NCBI RefSeq assembly: GCF_030064125.1
Contig: NZ_CP125957.1
Coordinates: 992,001-1,056,000 of the forward strand
Source of the DNA: Pseudomonas sp. G2-4
Lineage (GTDB): Bacteria; Pseudomonadota; Gammaproteobacteria; Pseudomonadales; Pseudomonadaceae
Length of the DNA: 64,000 nucleotides
Reading direction: 5' to 3'
The notes beneath the pieces were generated by a model that was given only the letters and a program-made list of their open reading frames with translations, was not told the origin of the DNA and made no database searches. Below are positions 57,449 through 64,000 of the stretch, one piece after another. The position numbers and the translations under genes are program-made. Every line of letters begins with the position of its first letter. Positions within the stretch are counted from its first letter, which is position 1.

Positions 57449-59479
57449 ATGTTTGGTAAATTAAGTTGGGAAGCGATCCCGTTCCACGAGCCGATTGTCA
57501 TGGTGACCCTCGCCATCATCGCCCTCGGTGGCCTGGCGCTGTTCGCGGGGATCACCTACTTCAAGAAGTGGACCTACCTGTGGACCGAGTGGCTGACTTC
57601 GGTCGACCACAAGAAGATCGGCGTGATGTACATCATCGTCGCCATGGTCATGCTGCTGCGCGGTTTTGCCGACGCCATCATGATGCGTACCCAGTTGGCC
57701 ATGGCCACCGAAGGTTCGCCTGGCTACCTGCCGCCTGAACACTATGACCAGATCTTCACCGCCCACGGTGTGATCATGATCATCTTCATGGCGATGCCCT
57801 TCTTCACCGGCCTGATGAACCTTGCAGTGCCGCTGCAGATCGGCGCGCGTGACGTGGCCTATCCGTTCCTGAACTCCCTGAGCTTCTGGCTGCTGGTGTC
57901 CGGCGTGGTGCTGATCAACCTGTCCCTGGGCGTTGGCGAGTTTGCCAAGACCGGTTGGGTTGCCTATCCGCCGTTGTCGGGACTGCAATACAGTCCGGGC
58001 GTGGGGATGGATTACTACATCTGGGCGCTACAGTTATCCGGCTTGGGAACGACGCTGACGGGGGTCAACTTCCTCGCCACCGTGCTGAAGATGCGTACGC
58101 CTGGCATGAAGCTGATGGACATGCCGATCTTCACCTGGACCTGCACCTGGGCCAACGTGCTGATCGTCGCTTCCTTCCCGATCCTCACCGCTACCCTGGC
58201 CCTGCTGACCCTTGACCGCTACATGGATTTCCACATTTTCACCAATGAACTGGGTGGAAATCCGATGATGTACGTCAACCTGTTCTGGGCCTGGGGTCAC
58301 CCTGAGGTGTACATCCTGATCCTGCCGGCGTTCGGTATTTTCTCCGAAGTCATCTCGACCTTCTCCGGCAAGAAACTGTTCGGCCACCACTCGATGATCT
58401 ACGCCAGCGGCGCGATCTCGGTACTGGGCTTCATGGTCTGGCTGCACCACTTCTTCACCATGGGTTCGGGTGCCAGCGTCAACGCCTTCTTCGGCCTGGC
58501 GACGATGCTGATCTCGATCCCGACGGGGGTGAAGCTGTTCAACTGGCTGTTCACCATCTACCAGGGCCGCCTGCGTTTCACCAGCCACGTGCTGTGGACC
58601 CTGGGCTTCATGGTGACCTTCGCCATCGGCGGCATGACCGGCGTACTGCTGGCCATCCCGGGTGCTGACTTCGTGCTGCACAACAGCCTGTTCGTGATCG
58701 CCCACTTCCACAACGTGATCATCGGTGGCGCGGTATTCGGCTACATCGCCGGCTTCGCCTTCTACTTCCCGAAAGCGTTCGGCTTCAAGCTGCACGAAGG
58801 TTGGGGCAAGGCAGCGTTCTGGTTCTGGATCTCGGGCTTCTTCGTCGCGTTCATGCCGCTCTATGCGCTGGGCTTCATGGGCATGACCCGTCGTCTGAAC
58901 GCTACCACCAACCCTGAGTGGGTGCCGTACCTGTACGTCGCCATGTTCGGCGCGGTGATGATCGCCGTCGGCATCGCCTGCCAACTGATCCAGCTGTACG
59001 TCAGCGTGCGCGATCGCAACAAGCCAGAGAACATGTGCGACCACGGTGACCCGTGGAATGCCCATACCCTGGAATGGTCGACCTCTTCGCCACCGCCGTT
59101 CTACAACTTTGCCGTGCTGCCGAAAGCGGACGTCATCGACCCGTTCACTGAAGCCAAGGAAAACGGTACCGCGTACCAGGTTCCGGCCAAGTACGCGCCG
59201 ATCCACATGCCCAACAACACCGCCACCGGTGTGGTCATGGGCGCGCTGTTGACCGTCTTCGGTTTCGCCATGATCTGGCACATCTGGTGGCTGGCCATCG
59301 CCAGCCTGGTTGGCACCGTGGCGTATTTCGTGATCCATGCTGCCCGTGACGATCAGGGCTACATGGTGCCGGTGGATGTCATCGAGCGCATCGAAGCCGA
59401 GCAGCACAAACGCCTGGTAGCGGCCGGGAAAGTCCCCGCCGGCGCCACCCGTGTTGAAACCTCGTTGGAACAGGCTTAA
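57449..59479 (+). CDS. cyoB: cytochrome bo3 ubiquinol oxidase subunit I
   Basis: The catalytic 676-residue haem-copper subunit with about 15 helices. It has the low-spin haem ligand region [16 protein letters not shown], the CuB/tyrosine motif [28 protein letters not shown], and the binuclear-centre pair HFHNVIIGG. The family's quinol-binding N-terminal extension is present. Three bases separate it from cyoA and from cyoC. Confidence 0.98.
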   Translation: MFGKLSWEAIPFHEPIVMVTLAIIALGGLALFAGITYFKKWTYLWTEWLTSVDHKKIGVMYIIVAMVMLLRGFADAIMMRTQLAMATEGSPGYLPPEHYDQIFTAHGVIMIIFMAMPFFTGLMNLAVPLQIGARDVAYPFLNSLSFWLLVSGVVLINLSLGVGEFAKTGWVAYPPLSGLQYSPGVGMDYYIWALQLSGLGTTLTGVNFLATVLKMRTPGMKLMDMPIFTWTCTWANVLIVASFPILTATLALLTLDRYMDFHIFTNELGGNPMMYVNLFWAWGHPEVYILILPAFGIFSEVISTFSGKKLFGHHSMIYASGAISVLGFMVWLHHFFTMGSGASVNAFFGLATMLISIPTGVKLFNWLFTIYQGRLRFTSHVLWTLGFMVTFAIGGMTGVLLAIPGADFVLHNSLFVIAHFHNVIIGGAVFGYIAGFAFYFPKAFGFKLHEGWGKAAFWFWISGFFVAFMPLYALGFMGMTRRLNATTNPEWVPYLYVAMFGAVMIAVGIACQLIQLYVSVRDRNKPENMCDHGDPWNAHTLEWSTSSPPPFYNFAVLPKADVIDPFTEAKENGTAYQVPAKYAPIHMPNNTATGVVMGALLTVFGFAMIWHIWWLAIASLVGTVAYFVIHAARDDQGYMVPVDVIERIEAEQHKRLVAAGKVPAGATRVETSLEQA

Positions 59480-59482
59480 ACC

Positions 59483-60103
59483 ATGTCGAACTTAGTGACC
59501 ACTGTTGGACACGCCCATGACCATGGGCACGATGACCATCACCACGACTCGGGCGAGATGACCGTATTCGGTTTCTGGCTCTACCTGATGACCGACTGCA
59601 TTCTGTTTGCGTCGATCTTCGCGGTATACGCGGTACTGGTTAACAACGTCGCCGGTGGCCCGTCGGGCCACGAGATTTTCGAGCTGCCGTACGTGCTGGG
59701 CGAAACCGCTCTGCTGCTGTTCAGCTCGATCACCTATGGCTTCGCCATGCTGGCGTTGTTCAAGGGCAAGAAAACCCAGGTCCTGGGCTGGCTGGCCATG
59801 ACCTTCCTGCTGGGCGCCGGCTTTATCGCCATGGAGATCAACGAGTTCCACATCCTGATCGCCGAGGGCTACGGCCCTAGCCGCAGCGGCTTCCTGTCCG
59901 GGTTCTTCACCTTGGTCGGCACCCACGGTCTGCACGTGACCAGCGGCCTGATCTGGATGGCGATCATGATGTACCAGGTCCAGAAAAACGGCCTGACCGC
60001 TACCAACAAGACGCGCCTGAGCTGCCTGAGCCTGTTCTGGCACTTCCTGGACGTGGTGTGGATCTGCGTATTCACCGTTGTATATCTGATGGGGACTTTG
60101 TAA
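59483..60103 (+). CDS. cyoC: cytochrome bo3 ubiquinol oxidase subunit III
   Basis: A 206-residue membrane subunit with five helices ([87 protein letters not shown]). The N-terminus is histidine-rich ([16 protein letters not shown]). Its stop codon directly precedes the cyoD ATG. Confidence 0.97.
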   Translation: MSNLVTTVGHAHDHGHDDHHHDSGEMTVFGFWLYLMTDCILFASIFAVYAVLVNNVAGGPSGHEIFELPYVLGETALLLFSSITYGFAMLALFKGKKTQVLGWLAMTFLLGAGFIAMEINEFHILIAEGYGPSRSGFLSGFFTLVGTHGLHVTSGLIWMAIMMYQVQKNGLTATNKTRLSCLSLFWHFLDVVWICVFTVVYLMGTL

Positions 60104-60439
60104 ATGGCTAACGCACATTCCCATGATGGCCACGACGCCGGCCACGGCAGCGTCAAGTCCTACGCCATCGGTTTCATCCTGTCGGTGATCCTGACCGTCA
60201 TTCCGTTCGGCCTGGTGATGTACCCGACACTGCCGAAAAGCCTGACCCTGTGGATCATCCTGATCTTCGCCGTGGTCCAGGTACTGGTGCACCTGGTGTA
60301 CTTCCTGCACCTGGACCGCTCCGCCGCCCAACGTAACAACGTGGTCGCGTTTGTCTTTGCCGCGATCGTGATTGTCCTGCTGGTTGGCCTGTCGCTGTGG
60401 ATCATGTTCAGCATCCACACCAACATGATGGCGCACTGA
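60104..60439 (+). CDS. cyoD: cytochrome bo3 ubiquinol oxidase subunit IV
   Basis: A 111-residue accessory subunit with three helices ([62 protein letters not shown]) and a short His-rich start ([15 protein letters not shown]). It abuts cyoC and precedes cyoE by 11 bases. Confidence 0.96.
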   Translation: MANAHSHDGHDAGHGSVKSYAIGFILSVILTVIPFGLVMYPTLPKSLTLWIILIFAVVQVLVHLVYFLHLDRSAAQRNNVVAFVFAAIVIVLLVGLSLWIMFSIHTNMMAH

Positions 60440-60450
60440 GGAAAGTCCGG

Positions 60451-61338
60451 ATGTCCTTAAAGCACTTTATCCAAATCACCAAGCCGGGGATCATTTTCGG
60501 TAACGTGCTTTCTGTGGCAGGCGGGTTTTTCCTGGCTTCGAAAGGGCATGTCGATCTGGCCATCTTCCTGGCGGCGATGATCGGCACTTCCCTGGTGGTG
60601 GCATCCGGTTGCGTGTTCAACAACTGCATCGACCGCGACATCGACATCAAGATGGAGCGCACCAAGAACCGCGCGCTGGTCCAGGGCCTGATCCCGGTGC
60701 AACTGGCCCTGGCGTTCGCCACGGTGCTGGGCGTGGCCGGTGTCGCGCTGCTGTACACGGTGGCCAACCCGCTGGCGGCGCTGTTCGCGGTGATCGGCTT
60801 TGTCATCTACGTCGGCTTCTACAGCCTGTACCTCAAGCGCAAGTCGGTGCACGGCACGCTGGTGGGCAGCCTGTCGGGGGCGATGCCGCCGGTGATCGGT
60901 TACGTTGCGGTGAGCAACAGCTTTGACATGGCTGCGCTGACGCTGCTGGTGATGTTCAGCCTGTGGCAGATGCCGCATTCCTATGCCATCGCGATCTTCC
61001 GCTTCAACGACTACCTGGCGGCCTCGATACCGGTGCTACCGGTCAAGCGCGGCATCCGGGTGGCCAAGAAGCACATCCTGCTCTACATCCTGGCCTTCCT
61101 CGTGGCGACCTTGATGCTGACCTTCAGCGGCTACGCCGGCATGAGCTACCTCGCCGTCGCCGCCGCCATGGGCATGTACTGGCTGTACATGGCCTGGACC
61201 GGCTACAAGGCGGTGGATGACACGGTCTGGGCACGCAAGCTGTTCGTGTTCTCGATCTTCACCATCACCGCCCTGAGCGTCATGATGTCCCTGGACTTCA
61301 AAGTGCCGAGTGAGCTGTTGCTGACTTACGCGCCTTAA
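60451..61338 (+). CDS. cyoE: protohaem IX farnesyltransferase (haem o synthase)
   Basis: An inner-membrane UbiA-family prenyltransferase that makes haem o for the oxidase. It has 295 residues with multiple helices. The aspartate-rich motif is [18 protein letters not shown] near residue 60, and the second is [21 protein letters not shown]. The ATG at 60451 ([18 protein letters not shown]) is preferred; the longer frame overlaps cyoD. It is the last gene of the operon. Confidence 0.96.
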   Translation: MSLKHFIQITKPGIIFGNVLSVAGGFFLASKGHVDLAIFLAAMIGTSLVVASGCVFNNCIDRDIDIKMERTKNRALVQGLIPVQLALAFATVLGVAGVALLYTVANPLAALFAVIGFVIYVGFYSLYLKRKSVHGTLVGSLSGAMPPVIGYVAVSNSFDMAALTLLVMFSLWQMPHSYAIAIFRFNDYLAASIPVLPVKRGIRVAKKHILLYILAFLVATLMLTFSGYAGMSYLAVAAAMGMYWLYMAWTGYKAVDDTVWARKLFVFSIFTITALSVMMSLDFKVPSELLLTYAP

Positions 61339-61352
61339 GCTTCAGACGTTGC

Positions 61353-61392
61353 AAAAAAAGCCCCGCCTTCGAGAGAAGAGCGGGGCTTTTTC
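61353..61392 (+). terminator. Rho-independent terminator of the cyo operon
   Basis: AAAAAGCCCCG pairs with CGGGGCTTTTT around CCTTCGAGAGAAGAG. Confidence 0.9.
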
Positions 61393-61422
61393 ATGGGCGT
61401 TGCCTGGGCTGCCGATGTTCCT

Positions 61423-61509
61423 GTGGGAGCGAGCTTGCTCGCGATTGCGGTGGATCGGCCTGCATGAATGCTGAATGTGCGACCGCATCGCGAGCAAGCT
61501 CGCTCCCAC
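61423..61509. repeat. paired REP element, GTGGGAGCGAGC family
   Basis: Inverted copies around about 40 bases, between cyoE and the next, convergent gene. Confidence 0.9.
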
Positions 61510-61526
61510 AGTGGGCTCGGGTGAGG

Positions 61527-62231
61527 CTATTGCTGGGCGATGCTATAGCCGTCGAATGCCTTTTGCTGTTGCAGGGCGGTGACGATGCTTTTGCGGGTGG
61601 CCTGTTGTTCGGTGCCGTCGTTGTCCAGGAAGGTTTCGCTTTCCAACTCGGCTTCTTCGCCTTCGCCGATAAAACTGAAACCCAGGAACTCGAAGGCCTC
61701 GCGGTCGACGTTCGGCTTGGAGCGTGGCGTGCGCAAGGGCAGGGTAACGCTGATGCCATCCTTGCTGATGACAAACACTTCCGCTTCCTTCTTGGCCCGC
61801 GAGGCTTTGCCCTTGCTGCCGCTCGGGTTGCTGATGGCCTGGTGGGTCTGGTTCAGCACTTTCAGGGCCAGGCCATAAACCAGTTCCTGGAAGGCTGGAT
61901 CGTCCTTATAGCTGGACAGGATGCGGCTGATGGGGAAACGGCTGCTCAAGTCTTCCAGCGCCGCGAAATCGGCGGCTTCGGCGTCCTTGAGCTGCTTGAG
62001 CTGGCCCATTAGTTCATAGGCCTTGTCGTCGTCGAACGCATCGTGCGCCTGGCGGATGGCATTGCGCAGCTCGCGGATCTGGTCGCTTTCGCGGTTCGAC
62101 TGGAACGCATCGAGGACCATCTCACTGATGTTTTTGGCCAGGGGGAGATGCTGTGAAAGATTGATGGAGTTTTCGTATTCCGCTTTGGATGACAGGGTGA
62201 CTACGGATTCAGCGGTGTTGGAATCGGACAT
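61527..62231 (-). CDS. protein of unknown function (acidic, possibly coiled)
   Basis: A 234-residue soluble protein I do not recognise. Residues 30-110 are helical and charged (RNAIRQAHDAFDDDKAYELMGQ). A basic SGSKGKASRAKKEAE linker (about 150-165) leads to a C-terminal part with VFVISKDGISVTLPL, GFSFIGEGEEAELESE and a glutamine-rich end. There is no signal peptide or membrane segment. Codon use matches neighbours. The ATG at 62231 (MSDSNTAESV) is chosen over a longer frame to 62276. It is downstream of the diguanylate cyclase on the same strand. Confidence 0.7.
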   Translation of the reverse strand: MSDSNTAESVVTLSSKAEYENSINLSQHLPLAKNISEMVLDAFQSNRESDQIRELRNAIRQAHDAFDDDKAYELMGQLKQLKDAEAADFAALEDLSSRFPISRILSSYKDDPAFQELVYGLALKVLNQTHQAISNPSGSKGKASRAKKEAEVFVISKDGISVTLPLRTPRSKPNVDREAFEFLGFSFIGEGEEAELESETFLDNDGTEQQATRKSIVTALQQQKAFDGYSIAQQ

Positions 62232-62381
62232 TGAAATTTCACTACTTCTGTTAGCTGGATGAGGCGAGAAAGGCATTGAGCTTTTTTCCGGTCGCCTAAT
62301 CTATTGGACGCGAGCGGCGTTGTCACTGTTGGACCGGCGACAGGTCAGCATTTATTGCCGGCGGCGGGTCTCAGGTACCCA

Positions 62382-63395
62382 TCATTTGCAGATCACATTC
62401 TTGCCCGCCATCTTGGAGCGATACAGCGCTTGGTCGGCCCGGTCCAGCAGCGCCGCCTGCTGCTCGTCGTCGAAGCGCTGCACCACGCCAAAACTCATGG
62501 TGATCTGAAAATCCCCCACTGGCAGCAGGTCGGACAATCCCCGGCGAATGGTTTCGGCCATCAGGCAGGCGTCGGCCAGGGAGGTGTTGGGCAAAATCAT
62601 GACGAATTCATCACCGCCCCAGCGCACCAGCAAATCGCCCTCGCGCTCGCAGCGTTTGACACTCTGCACCACCTGCACCAGCGCCGCGTCACCGAACGCA
62701 TGACCGTAACGGTCGTTGATGTCCTTGAAATCGTCGACGTCCATGGCAATCAGTGACAAGGGCTCGCGAAAGCGCTGGGCGCGCTCGCAGGCCAGGGGCA
62801 GGGCCTGTTCCAGGCGATATCGGTTGGCGACCATCGTCAATGCGTCGGTTTCGGCGAGCCTGCGGTTTTCGACAAGCTGGACCTGCAATTGTTGATTGAC
62901 CCGGGACAGTTCGCGGGTGCGCTCCTCGATAATGGCTTCCAGGGACTGGTTACGCCGTTCCAGTTGTTCGAACAGGCGCTTCTTGTCGTCGATGCTGCGA
63001 TGGGCCCCGATCATGCGAGCCACCGTGCCGTCAGCATTGCGGGCGATGATGTAACCGCGATCTTCGATCCAGATGTAGGAACCGTCCTGGGTGCGGCAGC
63101 GATACTCGGCTTGGTAGCGGTGGGTTCGTTCTTCCAGGTAATCGTCGAACAACGCCATGACCCGTGGATAGTCTTCGGGGTGGATCACGTTTTCCCAGGT
63201 CAGTACGGTGTTATTCAATGAGTGGGGCAAATAGCCAAGCATCGTGTACCAGCCGGGGTTGCGGTAGACGAACCCGGTGTTGGCGTTCCAGTCCCAGATG
63301 CCGTCGCTGACCAGTTCCAGAATGGTGTGCAGTACGTCTTCATCCAGATCGGACAGATCGAACCGCGGCCTATCGATGTTCGAGGCATCTCCCAT
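62382..63395 (-). CDS. PAS-GGDEF diguanylate cyclase
   Basis: A 337-residue cytoplasmic enzyme predicted to make c-di-GMP. A PAS/PAC domain at about 22-140 (LVSDGIWDWNANTGFVYRNP; RCRTQDGSYIWIEDRGYII) leads through a coiled coil (about 140-180) into a GGDEF domain (about 185-337). The active-site motif is intact (RWGGDEFVMI), and an RxxD inhibitory site (REGD) lies five residues before it. There is no membrane segment. The signal sensed by the PAS domain is unknown. Confidence 0.93.
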   Translation of the reverse strand: MGDASNIDRPRFDLSDLDEDVLHTILELVSDGIWDWNANTGFVYRNPGWYTMLGYLPHSLNNTVLTWENVIHPEDYPRVMALFDDYLEERTHRYQAEYRCRTQDGSYIWIEDRGYIIARNADGTVARMIGAHRSIDDKKRLFEQLERRNQSLEAIIEERTRELSRVNQQLQVQLVENRRLAETDALTMVANRYRLEQALPLACERAQRFREPLSLIAMDVDDFKDINDRYGHAFGDAALVQVVQSVKRCEREGDLLVRWGGDEFVMILPNTSLADACLMAETIRRGLSDLLPVGDFQITMSFGVVQRFDDEQQAALLDRADQALYRSKMAGKNVICK

Positions 63396-63490
63396 CGTCG
63401 TATCCCCATCCGCCTTGATATCAAAATGCTCGTCCCAGGCGTGAAGAGTAGCCGATGGCGCGCGGGGTCACTAGCGGTGCTGGTCGCCGG

Positions 63491-64000
63491 TCAGAAGACA
63501 ACCCTTTGTGGCGAGCCACAATCGTGTTCGCCGGATTGAAGCTTCCCCCATTTCTCCAACGCAAACTCGACAAAGCAGCGCAACTTTGGCAAGCGGTAGC
63601 GATCCTGGGCATACATCAGGCGCATCGGTCGATGGGGCAGTTGATAGCCCTGCAGCAGCGCCACCAGCTGTCCATTCTTCAAGTCCTGTGCCACCAGCGC
63701 GTCGGGAAGCATTACCACGCCCATGCCGGCCAGGGCGGCGCGGTACAGGCCCGAGGAACTGTTGATCAGCATCGGTCCGCTCACCGGCACCTTGATTTCG
63801 CCATCCGGGCCGTTGATGGGCCAGTGATCCTGGGCGAACCGCCACTCGTCGCCAGCGGAATAGGCGAACGACAGGCAATCGTGCTGTTGCAGGTCGGTGG
63901 GTTTTTCTGGTGTGCCACGCCGTGCCAGGTAAGCCGGGGCGGCGCAGACGGTCAGGGTGTAGTCCATCAGGGGGCGGACGATCAATTTCGGGTCGGGAGG
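63491..64000 (-). CDS. LysR-family regulator, C-terminal part only
   Basis: The last 169 codons of a LysR regulator; the gene runs off the right edge. The segment is the substrate-binding domain: PLMDYTLTVCAAPAYLARRG, LQQHDCLSFAYS, and SGLYRAALAGMGVVMLPDAL, with a C-terminal LRCFVEFALEKW. The regulated genes are outside the window. Confidence 0.88.
   Translation of the reverse strand, partial: PPDPKLIVRPLMDYTLTVCAAPAYLARRGTPEKPTDLQQHDCLSFAYSAGDEWRFAQDHWPINGPDGEIKVPVSGPMLINSSSGLYRAALAGMGVVMLPDALVAQDLKNGQLVALLQGYQLPHRPMRLMYAQDRYRLPKLRCFVEFALEKWGKLQSGEHDCGSPQRVVF

Noticed and set aside
58034..59407. 457-codon open frame opposite cyoB
   Set aside because: Antisense to the highly conserved oxidase subunit; composition is dominated by H, D, E, Q and R.

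Overview
The window is a stretch of Pseudomonas chromosome, most likely from the P. fluorescens group. The evidence is high-GC genes with conserved pseudomonad order (algW / Nif3-like / cysD / cysNC; acyltransferase / pta / slyD / gpx / OYE / glycosyltransferase / cysZ / trxB; folX-folE-folM; hmgR-hmgABC; cyoABCDE) and two abundant families of paired REP palindromes between genes. No prophage, insertion sequence, CRISPR array, rRNA or tRNA was seen. Both edges cut genes: the 3' end of hisG at the left and a LysR regulator at the right.

Layout. 0-2.6 kb: histidine biosynthesis (hisG-hisD-hisC). 2.7-5.7 kb: a DUF4198 periplasmic protein with a TonB-dependent receptor, probably metal or siderophore uptake. 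5.8-10.9 kb: AlgW protease, Nif3-like protein, and sulfate activation by CysD and a fused CysNC. 11-20.3 kb: acyltransferase, Pta, SlyD-type isomerase, glutathione peroxidase, Old Yellow Enzyme, a glycosyltransferase, CysZ and TrxB. 20.4-22.7 kb: an aminotransferase and a HopJ/DUF1244 pair. 22.7-27.4 kb: the dihydromonapterin operon folM-folE-folX, then a MerR/LitR-type regulator without an evident cobalamin ligand, a PilZ-like protein, a short LOV photoreceptor and a flavodoxin. 27.5-37.2 kb: class II aldolase, alpha/beta hydrolase, SDR, the outer-membrane/periplasmic pair DUF1302/DUF1329 and a large MalT-like LuxR regulator. 37.3-41.5 kb: homogentisate catabolism. 41.6-51.6 kb: mixed housekeeping and stress genes (SirB1-like, leucine dehydrogenase type, YebG, PsiE, DUF3509, HPF-like, AraC/DMT, GhrB-type reductase, YkgJ-like, CheV). 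51.8-54.8 kb: NorR-type regulator and flavohemoprotein (nitric oxide detoxification). 55.2-61.4 kb: DsbB and the cytochrome bo3 oxidase operon. 61.5-64 kb: an unrecognised protein, a PAS-GGDEF diguanylate cyclase and the LysR fragment.

How the parts connect. FolX, FolE and FolM together make (tetra)hydromonapterin, the likely cofactor of pseudomonad phenylalanine hydroxylase, and the hmg operon 15 kb away degrades the homogentisate that results from phenylalanine/tyrosine breakdown. The most interesting neighbourhood is 24.4-27.4 kb. There a class II LitR-like regulator, a short LOV protein and a degenerate PilZ protein sit together: LOV and PilZ are co-directional 54 bp apart, and the LitR gene converges on them and is divergent from the pterin operon. 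This looks like a compact blue-light response module with a possible output to c-di-GMP or surface behaviour.

Other points worth a second look are a decayed second copy of the hopJ 3' end next to a REP pair, the C-terminal scar of a cell-wall amidase, a candidate structured RNA upstream of trxB, a long cyo leader with a RegA/RoxR-like palindrome and a small ORF, and clear candidate operators for LexA, HmgR and NorR.
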